NCBI GenBank assembly: GCA_018660505.1
Contig: JABJKE010000010.1
Coordinates: forward strand, 56,560 to 120,559
Direction of reading: 5' to 3'
DNA length: 64,000 nt
Source: Rhodobiaceae bacterium
GTDB lineage: Bacteria; Pseudomonadota; Alphaproteobacteria; RS24
A program made the position numbers and the translations under genes. This document shows positions 59,005 to 64,000 of the stretch, piece by piece. The first letter of the stretch is position 1. Every line of letters starts with the position of its first letter. The notes beneath the pieces are model-generated. The model did not search any database. It was not told the DNA's origin and saw only the letters and a program-made list of their open reading frames with translations.

Positions 59005-60686
59005 TAGGGTTTTTCAATGGGGTGCGCCACGCCGTTAAACACGGTGCCCCAAATCTCAATATCGCGTAACCCTTGCGCGCCCACCTCAAAAGGGTCTTGC
59101 TCCAGCACCGTGAAATCGGCCCGTTTGCCCGCCCGCAAACTGCCAATCTCATGTTCTAACCCCAGCACATAGGCGGCATCGATGGTAATGGCTTTTAGCG
59201 CGTCATAGACAGGCACGCCCTCGCCCTCGCCGACGATTTTGCCCGCCTCATTCTGGCGCGTCGCTGCCACCCAAGCCGAATTTAACGGCAGGGCAGGGGC
59301 CATTGTGTAATCGGAATGCAGCGCAAAGGGGATATTATGGCGTTTCAATGTGCCAAGTCGGGCCATTGAATAAGCGCGTTCTTCGCCAATGCCGTCGCGG
59401 GCATAAATCTCGCTCAACTCATGCAGGTAATAGACATTGACCGAGGCAATCGCGCCAAGGCTGGCCATGCGCCGAACTTGCTCCGGCGTCGAGAGGCCAA
59501 AATGCTCGATGGTGAAACGATGGTTGAAGCGCGGTTTTTCGTCCTGCAATTTTTCCAGCGTATCCAGCGCCAGCTCCAACCCTAGGTCGCCCGTGCAATG
59601 GACATGGATTTTATAGCCCTTATGCCATAAAAGCCGCGCCGCCTCTTCGAAACGTTCGGGCACCATCATCCATTCGCCTTCATGGCCATCCAGATATCCC
59701 GGTTGGCCGACCATCATCAATTGCGAGAAAAACGCGCCATCGGTGAATAATTTGGCGTGATCGGTAAAGAATAAGGTCTCGGTGTTGAGCTCTGGATAGG
59801 CGGCCATTTCGCTCTCGACGCGCGCATAATCGCCATCATGGGCCAGCGCCAGCATATTGGGCGTATAGTGAACCCGAAACGGCGTGTCGTCCGTGTTGAA
59901 AAACCCGAGCGCTGCCTGCCATTCCATCTCGAAATTAAAAATGCCAATGCCCATATCGCCCAGCATCGTATGACCGCCAAAATGCGCCACTTGCTTCAGG
60001 CGCTGCATGCCAAGGCCAAATTTCTCGGGCGACATAATGACCGGATTAAGCGCATTAATGGCAAGGCGCAGGCCGTTTTCGTAAAATAATCCGTCTTCTA
60101 ATTTAATCTGCGGATGCGCCCCGACTTCATTATTATTCAGGCCAAAATGCTCGAGCGCGGCACTGTTTAAAATCACCTCATGAAACGAGCGATGCCAGAC
60201 CACCACGGGCCGATGGGGGCAAGCGTCATCCAGCTGCTTGCGGGTAATATCGCCGTGCCAATTGCGGTGGTAGCCCCAGGTGAAAAACGGCTCGCTGGCC
60301 GCCTCTTGAATCAATTCGGTGGTCAATTCGGTGGTCAATTCGGTCAGGCGCTCAAGATAGGCTTCATGGGTTTTCGTCGCTGGCACGGTCTCCCAAGGCA
60401 AGTCCCACGGGAGGGCGGTGATGAATTGCATCGGCAAAATAACCGCCGCCATACTGGGGTGTAAATGCGGGTCGATAAAACCGGGCAGCAGCACTTTATC
60501 GGCAAAGCGCGTGTCGATGGTATGGGGATGGCGCGTCAACCAAGGCTGCAAGCTCTCCAAAGTGCCGACTTCTAAAATCTGCGCTTGCCCGTCTTCGGTC
60601 TGGCGCACGGCAATGGCATGGGCCTCTGGCAGGCTGGGCTCCATGGTATGAATGGCGCGGGCGGTAAAGACAGTAATGTCAGACAT
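59004..60686 (-). CDS. Amidohydrolase family protein, YtcJ-like
   Basis: 560 aa. The amidohydrolase fold shows the metal-binding HLH pair in GFIDPHLHPSM, later His residues in HCTGDLGLEL and IEHFGLSTPEQV, and the C-terminal AGKRADFTVLEQDP. The substrate is unknown; YtcJ relatives hydrolyse exocyclic amide or formamide bonds. ATG 60686 has GGAGAGG upstream; a longer frame to 60869 has none. Coupled to the G3E GTPase gene downstream. Confidence 0.88.
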   Translation of the reverse strand: MSDITVFTARAIHTMEPSLPEAHAIAVRQTEDGQAQILEVGTLESLQPWLTRHPHTIDTRFADKVLLPGFIDPHLHPSMAAVILPMQFITALPWDLPWETVPATKTHEAYLERLTELTTELTTELIQEAASEPFFTWGYHRNWHGDITRKQLDDACPHRPVVVWHRSFHEVILNSAALEHFGLNNNEVGAHPQIKLEDGLFYENGLRLAINALNPVIMSPEKFGLGMQRLKQVAHFGGHTMLGDMGIGIFNFEMEWQAALGFFNTDDTPFRVHYTPNMLALAHDGDYARVESEMAAYPELNTETLFFTDHAKLFTDGAFFSQLMMVGQPGYLDGHEGEWMMVPERFEEAARLLWHKGYKIHVHCTGDLGLELALDTLEKLQDEKPRFNHRFTIEHFGLSTPEQVRRMASLGAIASVNVYYLHELSEIYARDGIGEERAYSMARLGTLKRHNIPFALHSDYTMAPALPLNSAWVAATRQNEAGKIVGEGEGVPVYDALKAITIDAAYVLGLEHEIGSLRAGKRADFTVLEQDPFEVGAQGLRDIEIWGTVFNGVAHPIEKP

Positions 60687-60778
60687 GAAACCTCTCCATA
60701 AGAGTGCAATTCGCTTACCATCATGGCGCAAAGCGGGCCAGAGTTCATGCATTAATATTGCAATTTGGAGAGAAACCC

Positions 60779-61198
60779 ATGCACAGTTCAGCAATTCTTC
60801 AGCCGGTGGTTGTCTTGGCCCTTTGGAGCGGCGTGATGATGCTCTGGTTGGCCAGAGCGCGACTGCCAAATGCTAAGACAACGCGGTTTCCCGAAGGCGA
60901 AATTGCCCATCCCTCGGCCATGGTGCATTTTCCAACCGAGGTGCGTCGCGTGGGCGATAATTACAATCATCTGTTCGAGCAACCGACTTTATTCTATGCG
61001 GTGGTCTTACTGATTGCCGTCATGGGCCATGTGGATGGCACGGCGGTGGCTTTGGCTTGGGGGTTTGTTGGGCTGCGCGTGGTGCATTCGCTGGTGCAGG
61101 CCACGGTGAATATTGTGCCGTTGCGCTTTGGCCTATTCATCTTGTCTTGGCTGGCCTTGCTTGGGCTTATGGTGCGCGAAGCCTTGGTGATTTTTTGA
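60779..61198 (+). CDS. MAPEG family membrane protein, copy 1
   Basis: 139 aa with four predicted helices and the MAPEG core RVGDNYNHLFEQPTLFYAV plus RVVHSLVQATVN. The family contains glutathione transferases and related membrane proteins; bacterial members of this form have no assigned substrate. GGAGAG precedes the ATG. Its close paralogue follows (61297-61716), pointing to a tandem duplication. Divergent from the amidohydrolase gene. Confidence 0.88.
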   Translation: MHSSAILQPVVVLALWSGVMMLWLARARLPNAKTTRFPEGEIAHPSAMVHFPTEVRRVGDNYNHLFEQPTLFYAVVLLIAVMGHVDGTAVALAWGFVGLRVVHSLVQATVNIVPLRFGLFILSWLALLGLMVREALVIF

Positions 61199-61228
61199 GG
61201 CGGAGCCTTCGTGATTTTTTGAGGCGCG
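61181..61228 (+). repeat. 24-bp tandem duplication over the end of MAPEG copy 1
   Basis: GCCTTGGTGATTTTTTGAGG (61181-61200) recurs at 61205-61224 with one change (G to C at 61210), giving a 24-base period. The unit includes the last codons and stop of the first MAPEG gene; the second copy is non-coding. Confidence 0.85.
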
Positions 61229-61296
61229 GCTTGCTATATGAGCGCAAAATGGCGCAAACTAAGATTATTCATAGTTTCATTTTATAGGAGGAAAAA

Positions 61297-61716
61297 ATGG
61301 AAGCTTCTGCAATTTTACAACCCGTCGTGGCCTTGGGGCTTTGGAGCGGTGTGATGATGATTTGGATGTATGCCACGCGTATTCCCGCCGTCGGGAAAGC
61401 CGATATTCCCGAAGCCGAAATGGGGCACCCCGTCGGCATGAGTTATTTGCCATCGGAAGTGCGCCGTATCGCCGATAATTACAATCATTTGTTCGAGCAA
61501 CCGACTTTATTCTACGCGATTGCCTTAACCATTGCTGTGGCCGGTCACGTCGATGCGATGGCGGTCAATGCCGCTTGGGCGTTTGTTATCATCCGCGTTG
61601 TGCATTCGCTGGTGCAAGCCACGGTCAATATTGTGCTGCTGCGCTTTGGCATTTTCTTGCTATCTTGGGTGGCGCTGCTGGTTCTTATCGTGCGCGAGGC
61701 TCTGGTTATTTTCTAG
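61297..61716 (+). CDS. MAPEG family membrane protein, copy 2
   Basis: 139 aa, the same length as copy 1 and highly similar throughout (NYNHLFEQPTLFYAI, RVVHSLVQATVNIVLLRFG, identical ending VREALVIF). The hydrophilic loop after helix 1 differs most (GKADIPEAEMGHP against KTTRFPEGEIAHP), suggesting specialisation. A very strong ribosome-binding site (AGGAGG) precedes it. A terminator follows. Confidence 0.88.
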   Translation: MEASAILQPVVALGLWSGVMMIWMYATRIPAVGKADIPEAEMGHPVGMSYLPSEVRRIADNYNHLFEQPTLFYAIALTIAVAGHVDAMAVNAAWAFVIIRVVHSLVQATVNIVLLRFGIFLLSWVALLVLIVREALVIF

Positions 61717-61741
61717 GGCATTTTTCACGAGACCTTAAGTA

Positions 61742-61773
61742 AAGGCTCTGCCGCTTCGGGGGCGGAGCCTTTT
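61742..61773 (+). terminator. Rho-independent terminator after the MAPEG pair
   Basis: AAGGCTCTGCC (61742-61752) pairs with GGCGGAGCCTT (61761-61771), one G-U pair, 8-base loop, then further T. It closes the MAPEG unit before ettA. Confidence 0.85.
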
Positions 61774-61861
61774 GTTTGGCGCTAAGCGCGCCGCCACAGA
61801 GAGGCGCCTTGCCACGGCTTGTTAAAACTGGCAAAACTCATCATCTAAAAAGGGGAACCCA

Positions 61862-63517
61862 ATGGCTGCGTATCAATATGTTTATGTGATGGATAAATTG
61901 TCCAAAACCTATGCCGGTGGCAAACAGGTTTTAAAAGACGTGCGCCTATCGTTTTTTCCCGGAGCCAAAATCGGCATTGTGGGGGTCAATGGCTCGGGTA
62001 AATCGACGCTGTTAAAAATCATGGCGGGCGTCGATGCCGAATATCAGGGCGAAGCTTGGGCGGCCGAAGGCGCCAAAATTGGCTATCTCGAACAAGAACC
62101 GCAGCTCAACCCAGAAAAAGATGTGCTGGGCAATGTGATGGAAGGCGTGGCGGAAAAGCAGGCGCTGTTAGAACGCTATAATGAATTGGCGATGAATTAT
62201 TCCGATGAAACGGCCGAAGAAATGGCCGCGCTGCAAGACCAGATTGACGCGCAAAACCTATGGGATTTAGACGCGCAAGTCGAGCAAGCCATGGATGCGC
62301 TGCGCTGCCCGCCGAGCGATGCCTCGATCGAGAACCTATCGGGCGGTGAAAAACGCCGCGTCGCGCTTTGCAAATTGCTGCTCGAAGAGCCAGACCTCTT
62401 GCTGCTCGATGAACCAACCAACCATCTCGATGCCGAAACCGTGGCGTGGCTGCAACATCACCTCGAGGCCTTTGCCGGCACCGTGGTTTTGGTGACCCAT
62501 GATCGCTATTTCCTCGACCAAATCACTGGCTGGATTTTAGAGCTCGACCGTGGCCAAGGCCTGCCTTACGAGGGCAATTATTCCAATTGGCTGGAGCAGA
62601 AACAAAAACGCCTGGAGCAAGAATCGCGCGAGGACGACACCAAGCAACGCACATTGGCCAATGAGCTGGACTGGATTCGCCAATCGCCGAAAGCCCGCCA
62701 AGCCAAAAGCAAAGCGCGGATTAACGCCTATGAAGAATTGCTGGAAAGCCAAGGTCGCGAAGAAGTGGGCCGCACGCAAATCACCATTCCATCGGGCCCA
62801 CGCCTGGGGGGCATTGTGCTGGAAGGCGAAAACCTGACCAAAGGCTTTGGCGATAAATTGCTCATTGATGACCTATCCTTCACGCTGCCGCCGGGCGGTA
62901 TCGTCGGGGTTATCGGCCCCAATGGCGCGGGTAAAACGACGCTGTTTAAAATGCTGACCGGTGGCGAGACGCCAGATAGCGGCGCGCTTCGGGTGGGGGA
63001 TACGGCGGTGATGGGCTATGTCGACCAAAGCCGCGATTCGCTTGCCGACGATAAAACCGTCTGGGAAGAAATTTCCGGCGGCAATGATATTCTAGAGCTT
63101 GGCAATCGCGAGATGAACTCGCGCGCCTACGTGGGTGCGTTTAATTTCCGGGGCGGCGACCAGCAGAAAAAAGTTGGGCTCCTGTCGGGCGGCGAACGCA
63201 ACCGCGTGCATTTGGCAAAAATGCTGAAGTCTGGCTCCAACCTCTTGCTGCTCGATGAGCCGACCAATGATTTGGACGTCGAGACGCTGCGCGCGCTTGA
63301 AGAAGGGCTGGATAATTTTGCCGGTTGCGCCGTTATCATCAGCCATGACCGTTGGTTCCTAGACCGCATTGCCACGCATATTATGGCCTTTGAAGGCGAC
63401 AGCCATGTGGAATGGTTCGAGGGCAATTACGCCGAATATGAAGAAGACAGAAAACGCCGCCTCGGCACGGATGCCGAAGTGCCGAAGCGGATTAAATACA
63501 AACAATTCGCACGATAG
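61862..63517 (+). CDS. ettA: Energy-dependent translational throttle protein EttA (ABC-F)
   Basis: 551 aa. Two ABC ATPase domains without membrane segments: Walker [13 protein letters not shown] (about 39-50) and [12 protein letters not shown] (about 357-368), signatures [11 protein letters not shown] and [11 protein letters not shown], and two LLLLDEPTN Walker B stretches. EttA binds the ribosomal E site and gates the first peptide bond according to ATP level. Full length, with AAGGGGA before the ATG. Convergent with the receptor gene. Confidence 0.97.
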   Translation: MAAYQYVYVMDKLSKTYAGGKQVLKDVRLSFFPGAKIGIVGVNGSGKSTLLKIMAGVDAEYQGEAWAAEGAKIGYLEQEPQLNPEKDVLGNVMEGVAEKQALLERYNELAMNYSDETAEEMAALQDQIDAQNLWDLDAQVEQAMDALRCPPSDASIENLSGGEKRRVALCKLLLEEPDLLLLDEPTNHLDAETVAWLQHHLEAFAGTVVLVTHDRYFLDQITGWILELDRGQGLPYEGNYSNWLEQKQKRLEQESREDDTKQRTLANELDWIRQSPKARQAKSKARINAYEELLESQGREEVGRTQITIPSGPRLGGIVLEGENLTKGFGDKLLIDDLSFTLPPGGIVGVIGPNGAGKTTLFKMLTGGETPDSGALRVGDTAVMGYVDQSRDSLADDKTVWEEISGGNDILELGNREMNSRAYVGAFNFRGGDQQKKVGLLSGGERNRVHLAKMLKSGSNLLLLDEPTNDLDVETLRALEEGLDNFAGCAVIISHDRWFLDRIATHIMAFEGDSHVEWFEGNYAEYEEDRKRRLGTDAEVPKRIKYKQFAR

Positions 63518-63530
63518 GCGCAAAGCCCGC

Positions 63531-64000
63531 CTAGAATTTTCGGGTCAGCGAGAGTTGCGCGTTCAACGGCTCCCCGACACTCACTTGGTCGGTGCCATGG
63601 GCGTGCGGATAATAGTCTTCATCGCTCAGGTTCTCGAGCGTCACCCGCACGGTTGTGTCTCCCGAGAGTAAATAAGACAGCGAGGCATCCAAGCGGGTGT
63701 AATCGGGCAGATAGCTGGTCGAGCCATCTTTGATTAACGAGCGGTCTTGATAGGTGAGGCCAAGCCCCACTTGCCAGCGCGCCTTGGCTTGATATTGGGC
63801 AAAAATCGAATACATCGTCTCGGGCAGCTCGCGGGGGGTTTTGTTATCTGCGGTTTTACCATCGAGCGACGTATAGCCGAAACTCAGCATCAGCTCTGGC
63901 GACACTTGACCTTTGATTTCCATTTCATAACCATCGATACGCAGGCCCTGAATGGTGGAAATCAAACCACTGCTATCGTCTTTGGCTTGGGTCTGTTGGC
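63531..64000 (-). CDS. TonB-dependent siderophore receptor, C-terminal part (truncated by window edge)
   Basis: The frame is open to the last base, so about 156 C-terminal residues are seen. They are alternating beta strands of an outer-membrane barrel (IDGYEMEIKGQVSPELMLSF, LDASLSYLL, VRVTLENLSDEDYYP) ending in the terminal Phe required for barrel insertion. The GYEMEIKG and SVGEPLN patterns fit ferric-siderophore receptors. The plug and TonB box lie outside the window. Confidence 0.85.
   Translation of the reverse strand, partial: QQTQAKDDSSGLISTIQGLRIDGYEMEIKGQVSPELMLSFGYTSLDGKTADNKTPRELPETMYSIFAQYQAKARWQVGLGLTYQDRSLIKDGSTSYLPDYTRLDASLSYLLSGDTTVRVTLENLSDEDYYPHAHGTDQVSVGEPLNAQLSLTRKF

Overview
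The window is ordinary chromosomal DNA of a free-living alphaproteobacterium. It is gene-dense, of moderate-to-high GC, and shows no insertion sequence, prophage, CRISPR array or rRNA operon. The assignment to Alphaproteobacteria rests on several points: the C4-type 5-aminolevulinate synthase, the petABC bc1 genes divergent from hemF, the imuA-imuB-dnaE2 mutagenesis cassette behind a GTTC-N7-GTTC type LexA site, families typical of this class (DUF1285, DUF6111-like, ELM1/DUF1022, YbjN, NDUFAF7/MidA), and the macromolecular-synthesis order yqeY-dnaG-rpoD. An aerobic respiratory, haem-making, siderophore-using lifestyle fits. I cannot name the genus.

Layout. 1-5864: end of leuA, then the cell-elongation operon mreB-mreC-mreD-mrdA-rodA. 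5906-10235: an M20 peptidase, glutaredoxin, a DUF3108 protein, an MFS transporter and a small membrane protein. 10292-12888: hemH, hemA and a small orphan gene. 12982-18173: a lipid or acid catabolism block on the minus strand (two acyl-CoA dehydrogenases, a D-2-hydroxyacid dehydrogenase, an acyl-CoA ligase). 18286-22741: Ca/Na antiporter, GNAT, DUF1285, Nudix, small membrane protein and tRNA nucleotidyltransferase. 22751-26388: hemF divergent from petABC (bc1 complex), closed by a strong terminator. 26509-33050: a small membrane ORF, then a minus-strand run ychF, pth, rplY, prs, pgeF, midA, lgt. 33123-38461: ubiK-like, ybjN-like and proC; then a MarR/response regulator/histidine kinase operon (petP-petR-like) divergent from a class IV aminotransferase. 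38548-45048: a methyltransferase and the SOS mutasome imuA-imuB-dnaE2. 45049-52837: trxB, an ELM1-family gene, an Lrp regulator, then greA-carB-carA with a leader ORF and attenuator. 53187-58104: yqeY, dnaG, rpoD, panD and a CAU-anticodon tRNA. 58120-64000: a G3E GTPase coupled to an amidohydrolase, two tandem MAPEG genes, ettA and the end of a TonB-dependent receptor gene.

The genes are mainly core functions: wall elongation, haem and bc1 respiration, nucleotide and translation functions, and replication and transcription initiation. Many operon junctions use TAATG or ATGA overlaps, implying translational coupling. The parts that most deserve a second look are the carAB leader (a 47-codon ORF reading through a terminator into carA), the nested palindrome holding the LexA site before imuA, the CCCGAA hexamer repeat at the start of imuB, the primase that has lost most of its zinc ligands, the G3E GTPase/amidohydrolase pair, and the tandem MAPEG genes with a 24-bp duplication between them. 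I found no wholly new system.
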